Source: Deinococcus aerolatus
Lineage (GTDB): Bacteria > Deinococcota > Deinococci > Deinococcales > Deinococcaceae
DNA: 64,000 nt
Direction of reading: 5' to 3'
NCBI RefSeq assembly: GCF_014647055.1
Contig: NZ_BMOL01000013.1
Location: 1-64,000, forward strand
The notes below the pieces were generated by a model. It was given only the letters and a program-made list of their open reading frames with translations, made no database searches and was not told the DNA's origin. Below are positions 23,431-36,525 of this stretch, one piece after another; the first letter of the stretch is position 1, and each line of letters starts with the position of its first letter. A program made the position numbers and the translations under genes.

Positions 23431-24231
23431 ATGAAAAATGCCCGCTTTATCGCAGGAGGCCGCCGCCTGAACGGCCACCTGCAGGATGGAAAACTGATTG
23501 ACGCCGCCGGCGTCGCGCACGCTCCCGACGATGTTCAGTTCCTGCTGCCCGTTGAGCCGCCCAAGGTGATCGCCCTGGCGCTGAACTACAACGACCACGC
23601 CGGAGAGCTGGGCCTGACGCAACCCAAGGAACCCGCGCTATTCTGGAAGCCTAACACCACCCTGCTGCCGCACCGGGGCAGCGTGATCTACCCTCGCGGC
23701 GCGGAGTTCATGCATTACGAAGTGGAGCTCGGCGTGATCATCGGGCGCGACGCCCGGCGCGTGAAGGCCGCCGACGCCATGGATTACGTGGGCGGCTACA
23801 CCATCGGCAACGATCTGGTGGTGCGCGACTACGTCACCAATACCTTCCGCCCCCCGATGCGTGGCAAGGGCTGGGACACTTTTGGACCGCTGGGACCGTA
23901 TTACGTGACCGCCGACGAGATTGCCGATCCACACGATCTGAAACTGACCGCGCATGTCAACGGCGACCTGCGCCAGGAAGGGTCGACACGCGACATGATC
24001 TTTTCCATCCCCGAGCTGATCGAACATATCTCGCGCTTCATGACGCTGCAAAAAGACGACGTGATTCTGACCGGCACGCCCAAGGGCATCTCGCACGTGC
24101 GCCCCGGCGACGTAATGACCCTGGAAGTTCAGGGGCTGGGCACGCTGATCAACGACATTGTCGAGGAGGACGAGGGCGCCGAACCCATTCAGGGCAAGGA
24201 AAGCAAGGAAGGCGAGTGGGACGGACGATGA
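23431..24231 (+). CDS. hpaG: HpaG-like fumarylacetoacetate-hydrolase-fold decarboxylase/isomerase
   Basis: A 266-residue FAH-family enzyme of the homoprotocatechuate pathway. It acts on 5-oxopent-3-ene-1,2,5-tricarboxylate and/or 2-hydroxyhepta-2,4-diene-1,7-dioate. The family metal-site sequence is EFMHYEVELGVIIGRDARRV (Glu-x-Glu ligands), followed by GYTIGNDLVVRDY and the C-terminal DDVILTGTPKGISHVRPGDVM. It contains one FAH domain, whereas the enterobacterial HpaG is a two-domain fusion of about 430 residues, so only one of the two activities may reside here. The long upstream open frame (to 22963) is antisense to the regulator. It is first in the operon, with hpaE 31 nt downstream. Confidence 0.88.
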   Translation: MKNARFIAGGRRLNGHLQDGKLIDAAGVAHAPDDVQFLLPVEPPKVIALALNYNDHAGELGLTQPKEPALFWKPNTTLLPHRGSVIYPRGAEFMHYEVELGVIIGRDARRVKAADAMDYVGGYTIGNDLVVRDYVTNTFRPPMRGKGWDTFGPLGPYYVTADEIADPHDLKLTAHVNGDLRQEGSTRDMIFSIPELIEHISRFMTLQKDDVILTGTPKGISHVRPGDVMTLEVQGLGTLINDIVEEDEGAEPIQGKESKEGEWDGR

Positions 24232-24262
24232 CGCCCCTGTGGACCTCTTTCAAGGAGTCAAG

Positions 24263-25828
24263 ATGACCTGGACTGCCACCCATCCCAACCACGACCTGGC
24301 CGTGCAGCTGCGCGAGCGCAGACTCAGCGGCGGCCTTCAGCACTTCATCGGCGGGCAGTGGACCGACTCGCACAGCGGCGAGACCTTCGAGACGCATTCG
24401 CCGGCCGACAACTCGGTTCTGACGACTGTCGCCAGTGGTGACGCCACTGACATCGACCGGGCCGCCCGCGCCGCCCACGACGCCTTTCAAACGTGGCGCG
24501 AGGTGGGCGGACAGGAACGCAAAAAGATTCTGCACCGGGTGGCCGATCTGATCGAGAAACGCGCCCAGGAGATCGCAGTGCTCGAAAGCGTCGATACCGG
24601 CCAGGCCATCCGCTTTATGAAATCGGCGGCGGCGCGTGGCGCGGACAATTTCCGCTTCTTCGCGGACCGCGCACCCTCGGCAGCGGACGGCCAGAGCCTG
24701 CCCGCGCCCGGTTTCATCAACTACACGCTGCGCCAGCCCATGGGCCCGGTCGGGGTGATTACCCCGTGGAACACGCCGTTCATGCTGTCCACCTGGAAAA
24801 TCGCACCTGCGCTGGCCGCCGGATGCACGGTGGTGCACAAGCCCGCCGAATGGAGTCCGGTCACGGCGACGCTGCTGGCCGAGATTATGGATGAGGCGGG
24901 ACTGCCGAAGGGCGTCCACAACCTGGTCCACGGCTTCGGTGAGAGCGCCGGCCGGGCATTGACCGAGCATCCGCTGATCAAGGCGGTGGCCTTCGTGGGC
25001 GAGACCACCACCGGCAGCCACATCATGCGGCAGGGGGCCGACACCCTTAAGCGCGTCCACTTCGAGCTGGGCGGCAAGAATCCAGTCGTCGTGTTCGATG
25101 ACGCTGATCTGGAAAAAGCGCTGGACGCCGTGGTCTTCATGATCTACAGCCTCAACGGCGAGCGCTGCACGTCCAGCAGCCGCGTGCTGATTCAAGAAGG
25201 CATTTACGACGAGTTCACCGCTCGCATTGCCGAACGCGCGAAGAACATCCGTGTGGGTGACCCGCTGGACCCTGAGACTGAAGTGGGTCCGCTGGTCCAC
25301 CCGCGCCACTTCGAGAAAGTCATGGGTTACTTTGATCAGGCGAAGAAGGACGGCGCCACGATTGCCGCGGGGGGTGAGCGGGTTGGGCACGAGGGCAACT
25401 TCGTCTCCCCTACCCTGTTCACCGCCGCCCGCAACGACATGCGTATCGCGCAGGAAGAGATCTTCGGCCCGGTGCTGACCGCCATTTCCTTTGTGGATGA
25501 GGCCGAGGCGCTGTCTCTCGCCAACGACGTGCAGTACGGGCTGGCCGGGTACCTGTGGACCAATGACCTTACCCGTGCGCACCGCTTCGCTCAGGGGCTG
25601 GAGGCCGGCATGATCTGGGTCAACAGCGAAAACGTGCGTCACCTGCCCACGCCCTTCGGCGGCGTCAAGAACAGTGGCATCGGGCGCGACGGCGGCGACT
25701 ATAGCTTCGAGTTCTACATGGAGACGAAGAACATCGCCATCTCGCTGGGCACCCATAAGACGGCGCGGCTGGGCGTGGGCAGCCCGCAACCAGAGCGGGA
25801 CCGGGCCGATGGCCGGTTGGCCGAGTGA
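24263..25828 (+). CDS. hpaE: 5-carboxymethyl-2-hydroxymuconate semialdehyde dehydrogenase
   Basis: A 521-residue NAD-dependent aldehyde dehydrogenase that oxidises the ring-cleavage semialdehyde of homoprotocatechuate. Conserved elements are the cofactor site [30 protein letters not shown], the general-base Glu in HFELGGKNP and the catalytic Cys302 in [25 protein letters not shown] and [13 protein letters not shown] follow. GERCTSSSR is typical of the HpaE subgroup. AAGGAG precedes the ATG at 24263. The assignment is strong because hpaG, hpaB and hpaD flank it. Confidence 0.93.
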   Translation: MTWTATHPNHDLAVQLRERRLSGGLQHFIGGQWTDSHSGETFETHSPADNSVLTTVASGDATDIDRAARAAHDAFQTWREVGGQERKKILHRVADLIEKRAQEIAVLESVDTGQAIRFMKSAAARGADNFRFFADRAPSAADGQSLPAPGFINYTLRQPMGPVGVITPWNTPFMLSTWKIAPALAAGCTVVHKPAEWSPVTATLLAEIMDEAGLPKGVHNLVHGFGESAGRALTEHPLIKAVAFVGETTTGSHIMRQGADTLKRVHFELGGKNPVVVFDDADLEKALDAVVFMIYSLNGERCTSSSRVLIQEGIYDEFTARIAERAKNIRVGDPLDPETEVGPLVHPRHFEKVMGYFDQAKKDGATIAAGGERVGHEGNFVSPTLFTAARNDMRIAQEEIFGPVLTAISFVDEAEALSLANDVQYGLAGYLWTNDLTRAHRFAQGLEAGMIWVNSENVRHLPTPFGGVKNSGIGRDGGDYSFEFYMETKNIAISLGTHKTARLGVGSPQPERDRADGRLAE

Positions 25829-25901
25829 GGGGTGGGCCGATTCGCCGCAACCCAAACCCCGCGCTGGTTTCCTCCGGCCACGCCGGAAAGGAGCAATAAA
25901 C

Positions 25902-28365
<2,464 letters not shown>

Positions 28366-28538
28366 ATGGAAAACGAGGGTGCGGGTGCCGGTGACCCGGC
28401 GGGGCACGGTCCCAGGTCCGTTCTGAAGCCCCGGAGAGCGTGGTTGCTCTTCGGCCTTTCATCATTCAGGTGAAACGATTCAGCTCAGGTCTCTATGATG
28501 GGGCGAAGACAACTGATATCCCATTCACAGGAGGCCTT

Positions 28539-29630
28539 ATGTCCGGTTCCCCAGCACTCCTTCCTGCTGCACCTGTGGTGCGGCAGGCCGAGCCGCCCAA
28601 TCTCGAGCCGCCCTTTCACGCACTGGACGGGCGCATCACACCAACCGAGGGTGTCTATGTCCGCAGCCATTTTCCCGCACCTGAACTGGACGAAAAGCGG
28701 TGGCGGCTCCGGATAGGCGGCCTGGTGCACTCACAGCTGGAACTCTCCTTTGAAGAGCTGAAATCCATGCCGGCCCGAACCATCGCCGCCACGATGGAAT
28801 GTGCGGGTAACAACCGGATCTACCTGTCGCCCCGCATGCCCGGCGTGCAGTGGGACCTGGGGGCGGTGGGCACGCCCGAGTGGACCGGCGTGCCGCTGCG
28901 TGACGTGCTGGAGCGTGCAGGGCTGAGAACCAACGCGCTGGAGGTTGTCCTTGAGGGGGCCGACTGCGGCACCCTGACCGATCCGGGCCGCACCCCCGGC
29001 GACATCCACTACGCCCGCAGCCTGCCTCTGGACAAGGCACTGGACGACGTCGTGCTGGCCTACGCCATGAACGGACAGCCACTGACACGCGATCATGGGT
29101 TTCCGCTGCGCGCCGTGGTGCCGGGCTGGTACGGCATGGCGGCTGTCAAATGGCTGCGCACCCTGCACGTCACCGATTCCCCCTACCAGGGGTTCTTCCA
29201 GACCGTGGACTACTCGTTCTGGCAGAAAAGAGACGGGCTCTCGCCGCAGATGCGGCCGGTGACCACCATGCTGGTCAAGGCGCAGATTGCCCGGCCGGCC
29301 CCACACGCCACGGTGACGGCGGGAAGTATCTACGAGGTGACCGGCGCGGCCTGGACCGGCGAAGGTGACGTGACGCGGGTGGAGGTGAGCAGCGACGGCG
29401 GGCACACCTGGGCCGACGCCGAGCTGCTCGACGCCCCACTGGCCGGCGTGTGGCGGCGCTGGCGGTTCAGTTGGCACGCGCCCGAGGAGCCCGGCACGGT
29501 CATCCTGAAAGCCCGTGCCACCGATTCGGCGGGCCGCACGCAGGAGGAAGGCCACGACGCTGGACGCGGAGGTTACATGATCAATTTTCCATTGCCGGTT
29601 ACGGTGTATGTCAAGGGTGGCCGGCCGTGA
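28539..29630 (+). CDS. sulfite-oxidase-family molybdopterin enzyme inside the hpa operon
   Basis: A 363-residue protein with the oxidoreductase molybdopterin domain. The Mo-ligating Cys88 is in [15 protein letters not shown], followed by [14 protein letters not shown], the cofactor loop [19 protein letters not shown], and a C-terminal dimerisation beta-sandwich ([28 protein letters not shown]). No Tat or Sec signal and no haem domain are seen, so it should be cytosolic. The start follows CAGGAGG. It is separated from hpaD by 173 nt but only 14 nt from hpaH. Its role in an aromatic pathway is not established; sulfite oxidation is the family default. Confidence 0.85.
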   Translation: MSGSPALLPAAPVVRQAEPPNLEPPFHALDGRITPTEGVYVRSHFPAPELDEKRWRLRIGGLVHSQLELSFEELKSMPARTIAATMECAGNNRIYLSPRMPGVQWDLGAVGTPEWTGVPLRDVLERAGLRTNALEVVLEGADCGTLTDPGRTPGDIHYARSLPLDKALDDVVLAYAMNGQPLTRDHGFPLRAVVPGWYGMAAVKWLRTLHVTDSPYQGFFQTVDYSFWQKRDGLSPQMRPVTTMLVKAQIARPAPHATVTAGSIYEVTGAAWTGEGDVTRVEVSSDGGHTWADAELLDAPLAGVWRRWRFSWHAPEEPGTVILKARATDSAGRTQEEGHDAGRGGYMINFPLPVTVYVKGGRP

Positions 29631-29644
29631 CGGCGGAGGAGCGC

Positions 29645-30475
29645 GTGATTCCCACAGCAGCTCTCGCCGGGCTGGCCGGCGAACTGCAGGCGGCTGAAGC
29701 CAGCGGCATTCAGATCGCTCCCCTTTCCGAACGCTATCCGGGCATGACCTTTGCAGACGCCTACGCGGTGCAGCGGGCCTGGGTGGAGCTCAAACTGGAG
29801 GCCGGTGGGCGGGTGCGTGGCCACAAGATCGGGCTGACGTCGCGGGCCATGCAGCTGGCCTCGCAGATCACCGAACCCGATTACGGCACCCTGCTGGCCA
29901 GCATGTTCTACGAGCCCAACGGCGACATTCCGCTGTCGGACTTCGTGGCGCCGAAGGTGGAGGTGGAACTGGCCTTCCTGCTCAGGACGGACCTGAAAGG
30001 ACCGGAGGTGACCGTGTTCGACGTGCTGCGCGCCACCGAGTACGTGACCCCGGCCGCCGAGATTATCGACGCACGCATCCAGCGGACCAGTGCCCAGACC
30101 GGTAAGCCGCGCCGGGTGTTCGACACCATCAGCGACAACGCCGCCAATGCCGGGGTGATTGTGGGAGGCAGCGCCGTGAAACCTGACGCCATTGACCTGC
30201 GCTGGGCGGCGGCGCTGTGCATCCGCAACGGTGTAATCGAGGAAACCGGGGTGGCGGCGGGCGTGCTGGGTCATCCGGCACAGGGCATTGCGTGGCTGGC
30301 CAACCGGCTGGCCCCGCACGGCGAACATCTGAAGGCCGGAGAGCTGGTGCTGGCCGGCTCGTTTACCCGCCCGGTGGACATCGCTTCCGGCGACGTGTTT
30401 ACTTTCGACTACGGGCCGCTGGGCACATTCTCGTGCCGGTTCGCCGGACAGGCGCGGGGGGCGGCCCATGGCTGA
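29645..30475 (+). CDS. hpaH: 2-oxohept-4-ene-1,7-dioate hydratase
   Basis: A 276-residue hydratase of the MhpD/HpaH/FAH-like fold that adds water to 2-oxohept-4-ene-1,7-dioate. Conserved stretches are [43 protein letters not shown] (metal-binding Glu pair) and [32 protein letters not shown]. The start is taken as the GTG at 29645, preceded by GGAGGA; a GTG at 29627, overlapping the upstream stop, is possible. The last 8 nt overlap hpaI. Confidence 0.9.
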   Translation: MIPTAALAGLAGELQAAEASGIQIAPLSERYPGMTFADAYAVQRAWVELKLEAGGRVRGHKIGLTSRAMQLASQITEPDYGTLLASMFYEPNGDIPLSDFVAPKVEVELAFLLRTDLKGPEVTVFDVLRATEYVTPAAEIIDARIQRTSAQTGKPRRVFDTISDNAANAGVIVGGSAVKPDAIDLRWAAALCIRNGVIEETGVAAGVLGHPAQGIAWLANRLAPHGEHLKAGELVLAGSFTRPVDIASGDVFTFDYGPLGTFSCRFAGQARGAAHG

Positions 30476-31232
30476 GAATACCTTTAAGGCGGCCCTGGCC
30501 CGCGGTGAAACGCTGTGCGGCCTGTGGCTGGCGCTGGCCGATCCCTACAGCGCCGAGGTCTGCGCCGGGGCGGGCTTCGACTGGCTGCTGATCGACGGCG
30601 AACATGCGCCCAACGATCTGCGCAGCACCCTGGCCAGCTTGCAGGCGCTGGCCGCGTACCCGGTGGTTCCCCTGGTGCGCCCGCCAGTGGGTGACACGGT
30701 GGGGATCAAGCGGCTCTTGGACATCGGTGCGCGCAACATCCTGATTCCGATGGTCGAAACGCCCGAGCAGGCGCGCGAACTGGTGGCCGCCACCCGTTAC
30801 CCGCCGCGCGGCGTCAGGGGCGTGGGGGCAGCCCTGGCGCGGGCCAGCGGCTTTGGGCGCGACGCGGCGTACCTCAGTCACGCCGATGACGGCGTCTGCC
30901 TGCTGCTGCAGATCGAGTCGGTGGCCGGACTGGCGGCGCTCGACGAGATCGCAGCGGTGGACGGGGTGGACGGCGTGTTCATCGGCCCGGCAGATCTGGC
31001 GGCGTCGTTCGGGCAGCTGGGCCAGCCGGGCCACGCCGATGTTCAGCAGGCCATTCAGGACGCTGCGCGACGCATCCGGGCGGCAGGCAAGGCTGCGGGC
31101 ATTCTGTCCACCGACGAGGCCCAGGCCCGGGTGTATCTGGACTGGGGCTACACCTTCGTTGCAGTGGGCACCGACGTGACCCTGCTTGCACGCGCCACAT
31201 CAGGGCTGGCGGCGCGCTTCAGGACTGATTGA
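30468..31232 (+). CDS. hpaI: 4-hydroxy-2-oxoheptane-1,7-dioate aldolase
   Basis: A 254-residue class II aldolase that splits 4-hydroxy-2-oxoheptanedioate into pyruvate and succinic semialdehyde. Typical HpaI/HpcH segments are [72 protein letters not shown] (metal-binding Glu) and [23 protein letters not shown]. It is the last gene of the operon. Immediately after the stop lies an extended 32-bp palindrome that contains a candidate parS. No succinic semialdehyde dehydrogenase is next to it. Confidence 0.92.
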   Translation: MAENTFKAALARGETLCGLWLALADPYSAEVCAGAGFDWLLIDGEHAPNDLRSTLASLQALAAYPVVPLVRPPVGDTVGIKRLLDIGARNILIPMVETPEQARELVAATRYPPRGVRGVGAALARASGFGRDAAYLSHADDGVCLLLQIESVAGLAALDEIAAVDGVDGVFIGPADLAASFGQLGQPGHADVQQAIQDAARRIRAAGKAAGILSTDEAQARVYLDWGYTFVAVGTDVTLLARATSGLAARFRTD

Positions 31233-31262
31233 AGCCTGCTCGTCACGTGACGAGCAGGCTTC
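31231..31262. repeat. candidate parS site 2 (within a 32-bp perfect palindrome)
   Basis: The core TGCTCGTCACGTGACGAGCA is at 31237-31256. The two-fold symmetry extends 6 bp further each side (GAAGCC and GGCTTC). It starts just before the hpaI stop codon. It could also slow or end hpa transcription, but there is no T-tract. Confidence 0.8.
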
Positions 31263-31290
31263 CCCCACGGTTGACGGAGCCCGTCTCCTC

Positions 31291-31296
31291 TACCCT
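31291..31296 (+). promoter_or_regulatory. -10-like TACCCT for a leaderless mRNA
   Basis: TACCCT ends 6 nt before the ATG at 31303, and no Shine-Dalgarno sequence is seen. A TTGACG lies at 31271-31276, but the 14-bp spacing is short for a -35 element. Confidence 0.4.
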
Positions 31297-31302
31297 GCGT
31301 CC

Positions 31303-31995
31303 ATGATCGTCGCCTTTGTCAATCCCCAGTCCACCCTGCTCGGCGTGGACCCCACCGCCGAGCAGGAGCGCACGGCCGCCGGCCTCTCTGCACTGCTGCA
31401 GCAGGCCGAACTGATTCCCGTAACCGGCATGGACGAGGCCGAGCTGCTGTCGGTTCCGGCTGCCTTCACGTCCTGGCAGATTTTGCGGCACGGCGCGGTG
31501 GTGATCGGTCCTGACGGCATGGAAGACGTCCCGTGGCGACGCCTGACCCTGGAAACACAGCAACTGCGGGCAGACGGGCTGCAGCTGGCTTTTCAGGCCG
31601 CCACACATATCAGCCAGCTGGCGCAGCTGGAACTGGACGTCACGCTGACCCAGCATTCCGGGCTGCCCCTGATGGTGGAACTCAAACACCCCTACGGGCT
31701 GGAGCTGGCGCTGGTTCAGGCCGAACGCGAGCTGCGCGAATGGCTGGATGGCGGCCCGTTTCAGGCCGATCTGCGTGTGCTGAAGCAGGCAGACACCCTG
31801 ACCCTGCTGCCGCGTGAACTTACCCCCGAGAGCGCGGTGAATTACGTGCTGGGTCAGCTGCCACCCGAGGTGACCCTGGTTCTGGGAGTCAGCGCGCACG
31901 AGGGAGACGGCGCGTACCTGGCCCTGTGCGACTACGCCGTGTTGCCGGGGGACAGCGCGTGGCTGAGACGGCCCACGCCGGAAGAGGACGAGTAA
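31303..31995 (+). CDS. HAD/sucrose-phosphatase-like protein with degenerate catalytic motifs
   Basis: A 230-residue soluble protein, recognised only distantly. The order of elements resembles the Cof-type/S6PP branch of HAD phosphatases: a start strand MIVAFVNPQSTLLG where DxDxTL is expected, then LIPVTGMDEAELLSV, HGAVVIGPDG, LTLLPRELTPESAVNYVLGQL and LVLGVSAHEGDGAYLALCDYAVLPGDS. The nucleophile Asp pair, the Lys and the GDxxND loop are replaced or absent, so it is probably not a standard phosphatase. It lies between the hpa operon and parAB. Function unknown. Confidence 0.6.
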   Translation: MIVAFVNPQSTLLGVDPTAEQERTAAGLSALLQQAELIPVTGMDEAELLSVPAAFTSWQILRHGAVVIGPDGMEDVPWRRLTLETQQLRADGLQLAFQAATHISQLAQLELDVTLTQHSGLPLMVELKHPYGLELALVQAERELREWLDGGPFQADLRVLKQADTLTLLPRELTPESAVNYVLGQLPPEVTLVLGVSAHEGDGAYLALCDYAVLPGDSAWLRRPTPEEDE

Positions 31996-32119
31996 CCGCA
32001 GCCCGCCGGAACACGCTTCCTTTCAGGAGTACGTTCTGGGAAGGTCCTGACATCCTGGGCGGCACGCTGGTTGTGAATGGCCAGCGTCTGGAACGCAGGT
32101 GTCGCCGGTACCGGCCCGC

Positions 32120-32139
32120 TGCTCGTCACGTGACGAGCA
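32120..32139. repeat. candidate parS site 3 (perfect 20-bp palindrome)
   Basis: TGCTCGTCACGTGACGAGCA, about 100 nt beyond the 3' end of parB, in a 246-nt gap with no other clear feature. Confidence 0.85.
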
Positions 32140-32241
32140 AACAACCCAGACGGCGGATCTTCCCGTTCAACGCCCTGGGGAGCCCCGTGGAGGGTAGGGT
32201 CAGGGCGCCGTTTAACAGTCGGCTGCCTCCTGAAGGCGTGC

Positions 32242-33110
32242 CTATTCCGACAACAGACGCTCCACCTGCCGCAACAGCTTTTCCAGCTGGGTCCGTTTGC
32301 GGGCGTCCAGACGCTCCAGGGTCTTCTGGTCGCCCAATTGCCGGGCCAGCGCCTTCCAGTTGTCGTCGGCGGGCGGCGTCGGTCTGATTGCCTCGCGCAA
32401 CCCCTGAACCGTGGCACCCTCGCGGGCCTGCGTGATCAACTTTGCACGCTGCTCTGCGTTTGCCACCCGCCCGATCACCAGCGCCTTGCGGTAGTCCAGG
32501 CCCTCACGCACAGCGGACTGCACGTCGCCGGGCAGGTTGAGTACGGCGGCGCGGTTGCGGATAAAGCTGCGCCAGGTTTCTCCGCCCAGCGCGCCGAAGG
32601 CCCTGTCCAGGCCCGCTACCCGCTCTGGATCCTGGTCAGGGTGACGGTCCAGAGCGAACATGCGGGCCACCGCTTCGCTTTCCGGTGAGTCCAGCACGGC
32701 GGCAGCCACCTGCAACCGCGCCCGCACCTCCTCAATCACGTTCAGGTTCTCTCGCTGCAGGTTCTCCACCGCCGCGGCCATGCGGGCGTCGGTGTCGCTC
32801 AGGGTGCGGATCAGAACCGGCACCTCGCTCAGGCCCGCCTGCTGGGCCGCACGCCAGCGCCGCTCGCCTGCCACGATCTCGAAACGTTCCGGCCCCAGAG
32901 GACGAACCAGAAGAGGCTGCAAGACGCCCTGCTCCCTGACGCTGCGCGTCAGTTCGTCCAGGGCCCCCGGCGCGAAGTGGCTGCGCGGCTGGAACTGACC
33001 CGGCTGCAGCTGGCTCAGGGGCAGGGTGGTTCCGGCAGGCTGGGTCAGCGAGTCCACCCCCTGCACCAGCCCGCTCAGGCGCGAGCCAATCACCGGACGG
33101 GCTTTGCGGG

Positions 33111-33114
<4 letters not shown>
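32242..33114 (-). CDS. parB: chromosome/plasmid partitioning protein ParB
   Basis: A 290-residue CTP-dependent DNA clamp that loads at parS and spreads. The ParB/Srx N-domain runs from [17 protein letters not shown], with the nucleotide-binding box GERRWRAA at residues 83-90 and VENLQREN (C-motif) at residues 116-123. The central DNA-binding region follows with [17 protein letters not shown], and the C-terminal dimerisation helix is [16 protein letters not shown]. It overlaps parA by 4 nt. Three perfect candidate parS palindromes lie within 1.9 kb. Confidence 0.93.
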
Positions 33115-33917
<803 letters not shown>

Positions 33918-33924
33918 GAACCCC

Positions 33925-33930
33925 AATCTA
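33925..33930 (-). promoter_or_regulatory. -10-like TAGATT for a leaderless parAB mRNA
   Basis: On the minus strand TAGATT ends 7 nt before the parA ATG. The candidate parS palindrome begins 33 nt further upstream and would overlap the -35 region or lie next to it. Confidence 0.4.
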
Positions 33931-33962
33931 CCGCGCCACCGAGGACAATCGGCGCTGGAAAA

Positions 33963-33990
33963 CGGTTGCTCGTCACGTGACGAGCAACCG
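33963..33990. repeat. candidate parS site 4 (within a 28-bp palindrome, upstream of parA)
   Basis: The core TGCTCGTCACGTGACGAGCA is at 33967-33986. The symmetry extends 4 bp each side (CGGT and ACCG). The position in the parA promoter region suggests a centromere and operator double role. Confidence 0.88.
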
Positions 33991-34147
33991 GGCCAGGCTC
34001 AGTGTCTGGCAGAAAAACCCCGTTGGCAAGGAGGCGAGAGCAGATGTGGGGGCGCACACAGCACCAGGGCATCCGCACGCATGCACATGTCAGGAGAGGA
34101 AAGAGGACAGGATCATTCCACAGGCCCTGGTGTTGTTCACGCTGCAG

Positions 34148-35485
34148 CTACACTTCAACCTTCAGCCTCGCCGGCTGATCCGTGATTTCAAACAGCTCGG
34201 TGTTCGGGGACACCGTAATCTGGCCGAAGTTCTCCAGCAGCTCGCGGTAGGCGTGGGCCACTGGATTGGGCTTGCGGTCCAGGGTGTACAGACCATTGGT
34301 GTTGACCGTGCCCCTCTTCTCGGCCAGCTCAATGTCCCAGTCGATCTGATCGGTCAGGCTGTACCACGTGAAGCCAACGACAGGCGTTCCCTCCTGACGC
34401 AGCCGCATCACATTCATCCACTGCTTCCACAACCAAGTGGGGGCCAGCTCAAGATCAGCGACGTTGGTCTCGCTGTGAAACACCGGCTTCATGTAGCGCT
34501 GGTGGTAGCCCTTGACGATCTGGTACCAGCCAAACACGTCCTCGCCGAAGATCATCTCACCGTCGGGTTTGATGATCTTTTCGTTGTGACCGTAATAGTC
34601 GCTGCCCATGATCTGATGACCCGGCGGCTCCCCGGCCATGAACCACTCGTACTCCTCGCGGGATAGACCGTTGTCCATCAGGTACAGCAAGACTTCCGCA
34701 TCGGGTGCCACGGCGTAGTTCAGGTCCAGTGACAGAAACCGCAGGTGGTTCTGCATCGAGATCTCGCGGCGGGGCTCCGGGCTGGCGTCATGCATGTACT
34801 CTGCGCTCTCGGCCTGCACGATAATCGCGTCGGAGCGCACGCGCGCAATCGACTGGCAGGCCAGAATGTTGGCGGCCACGCCGTGCTTGAGGGCGGTTAC
34901 AAAACCCCGGTCGGACTTGAGCTGCTCGTTCCACAGGCCGTCCTGGGCGCTGGCCTTGGCAGTGACGTACATCTCGTTGACGGGCGTGTAGTAGCGCACC
35001 CAGGGATAGCGCATCGCCACCGCCTCGGCGTACTCGGCAAAATGGACCGGCAATTCCGGGTTCTGGTAGTTGCCCAGCCAGTCCGGTACCCCGAAATGCA
35101 TCAGGTCGAGAATCGGCGTGATGTCCAGACGGCGCATCTCGGCCATCACCTGGTCGGCAAACTCCCAGTCGTACTTGCCGGGTCCCTGGTGAACACGGTA
35201 ATAGGGGAGACCGTAGCGCAGGTATTTAAGCCCCAGGTCCTTGACCAGATGCAGGTCCTCCTGCCAGCGCCCGTAGTGATGGCCTTCTTCCAGCTGATCG
35301 CGGCGAACCCTGCCGTGTTCGATGGTGGGATACGAACACTCGATGCCGGTGGCGAACATGAAGTTGCCGGCCTGTCCGGTAGGCAGGCCCCTGCCGCTGC
35401 TGCCCGCTGCGCCGCCGAACTCGTCGCCGCTGTAGTTGCCGTCGCCCAGCTGGTCCTTGACGATCTCCAGAAAACCCCTGCTCAT
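34148..35485 (-). CDS. GH1-like glycosidase (beta-glucosidase-type TIM barrel)
   Basis: A 445-residue cytosolic protein resembling glycoside hydrolase family 1 (FATGIECSYPTIEHGRVRRDQLEEGHHYGRWQEDLHLVKDLGLKYLRYGLPYYRVHQGPGKYDWEFADQV). The expected acid/base Glu is in YYTPVNEMYVTA, where the usual NEP reads NEM. The expected nucleophile Glu is in KPVFHSETNVAD, where the usual TENG reads SETN. A Trp-rich C-terminal loop (VGFTWYSLTDQIDWDIEL) matches the family's WSLxDxxEW region loosely. It is the last gene of the polyol operon, so it may release sugar from an imported glycoside. Activity is less certain because of the motif changes. Confidence 0.75.
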   Translation of the reverse strand: MSRGFLEIVKDQLGDGNYSGDEFGGAAGSSGRGLPTGQAGNFMFATGIECSYPTIEHGRVRRDQLEEGHHYGRWQEDLHLVKDLGLKYLRYGLPYYRVHQGPGKYDWEFADQVMAEMRRLDITPILDLMHFGVPDWLGNYQNPELPVHFAEYAEAVAMRYPWVRYYTPVNEMYVTAKASAQDGLWNEQLKSDRGFVTALKHGVAANILACQSIARVRSDAIIVQAESAEYMHDASPEPRREISMQNHLRFLSLDLNYAVAPDAEVLLYLMDNGLSREEYEWFMAGEPPGHQIMGSDYYGHNEKIIKPDGEMIFGEDVFGWYQIVKGYHQRYMKPVFHSETNVADLELAPTWLWKQWMNVMRLRQEGTPVVGFTWYSLTDQIDWDIELAEKRGTVNTNGLYTLDRKPNPVAHAYRELLENFGQITVSPNTELFEITDQPARLKVEV

Positions 35486-35513
35486 TGGTCTGCCCCCCGC
35501 ACCCTGGCAGGCC

Positions 35514-36389
35514 TCACGAGTCGCTCGACAGCTTGCCACCAGTGACGTGCAGCAGCGAGCCGGTCACAAAGGAACTGTCCTGGCAGGCCAGGTAAACGTA
35601 GGCCGGGGCCAGCTCTTCCGGCTGTCCAGGGCGGCCCAGCGCCACCTCATGGCCGAACTTCTGGACCTCTTCAAGCGGCATGGTGCCGGGAATGTTGGGG
35701 GTCCAGACTGGTCCGGGCACCACCGCGTTGACGCGCACGCCGTTGCCCAGTTTGCCAAACTGCAGGGCCAGCGACTTGGTCAGTGCGTGGATCCCGCCCT
35801 TGGACGCCGTGTAGTCCACCAGGATCGGATTGCCCGTCTCACCGACAATCGATCCGGTGTTGATGATCGCGTCGCCCTCTTTCAGATGCGGCAACGCAGC
35901 CTGAATCATGAACACATACCCGAAAAGGTTGGTCTCCAGCGTGCGTCGCAGTTGCTCCTCGCTGATGTCCAGAATGCTGTCCTGCGTCGCCTGGAAGGCG
36001 GCGTTGTTCACCAAGACATTCAGGCTGCCGTACTGGTCCACCGTCTGATTTACGGCGTCCAGGCAGGCGGCCTTCTGGCGCACATCGGCTTTAATGACCA
36101 GACACTGGCCCCCGCGATCTTCCACCATCTGTCCGGTGGTCTGCGCGTCGCCATCGTTCTCGTTGTACAGGATGGCCACCTGCGCACCTTCCAGCGCAAA
36201 GGCCAGCGCCACCGCCCGCCCAATGCCGGAATCAGCCCCAGTCACCAGCGCAACCTTGCCTCTGAGTTTGTCCGCGGCCCGGTACTGCTTCAGGTCACTC
36301 TGCGGCTGGATCCCCATCTCGGACTGCTTGGCCGGGTAGGGCAGGGTTTCGGCGTTCTTGAAATCTTCGGACGTGGGTCGGTTGGGCAT
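35514..36389 (-). CDS. short-chain dehydrogenase/reductase (YghA/YdaD-like)
   Basis: A 291-residue SDR with an N-terminal extension of about 45 residues (PYPAKQSEMGIQPQSDLKQY), typical of the YghA/YdaD stress-related group. The cofactor motif is VALVTGADSGIGRAVALAFA, followed by NNAAFQ, and the catalytic Ser/Tyr/Lys are in INTGSIVGETGNPILVDYTASKGG. The C-terminus ends GSLLHVTGGKLSSDS. AGGAGG precedes the ATG at 36389; the upstream open frame is rejected. It lies 28 nt from the GH1-like gene. The substrate could be a sugar or general aldehyde. Confidence 0.87.
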   Translation of the reverse strand: MPNRPTSEDFKNAETLPYPAKQSEMGIQPQSDLKQYRAADKLRGKVALVTGADSGIGRAVALAFALEGAQVAILYNENDGDAQTTGQMVEDRGGQCLVIKADVRQKAACLDAVNQTVDQYGSLNVLVNNAAFQATQDSILDISEEQLRRTLETNLFGYVFMIQAALPHLKEGDAIINTGSIVGETGNPILVDYTASKGGIHALTKSLALQFGKLGNGVRVNAVVPGPVWTPNIPGTMPLEEVQKFGHEVALGRPGQPEELAPAYVYLACQDSSFVTGSLLHVTGGKLSSDS

Positions 36390-36525
36390 GGGCGCCTCCT
36401 TGAATGAAGCCCATGCTGTGACAGCCTGACCCCTGCTTGTGTCTGCTGCGCTACGCGGCGGCGCAGTTTCAAGAAACGCTGAAGGGAGGGCAGAGGCCTC
36501 CGGCCGCCCTGCGGCGGCACGGCCC

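Noticed and set aside
31231..31262. intrinsic terminator of the hpa operon
   Set aside because: The sequence is symmetric but has no T-tract, and its core equals the other parS copies; it is called parS instead.
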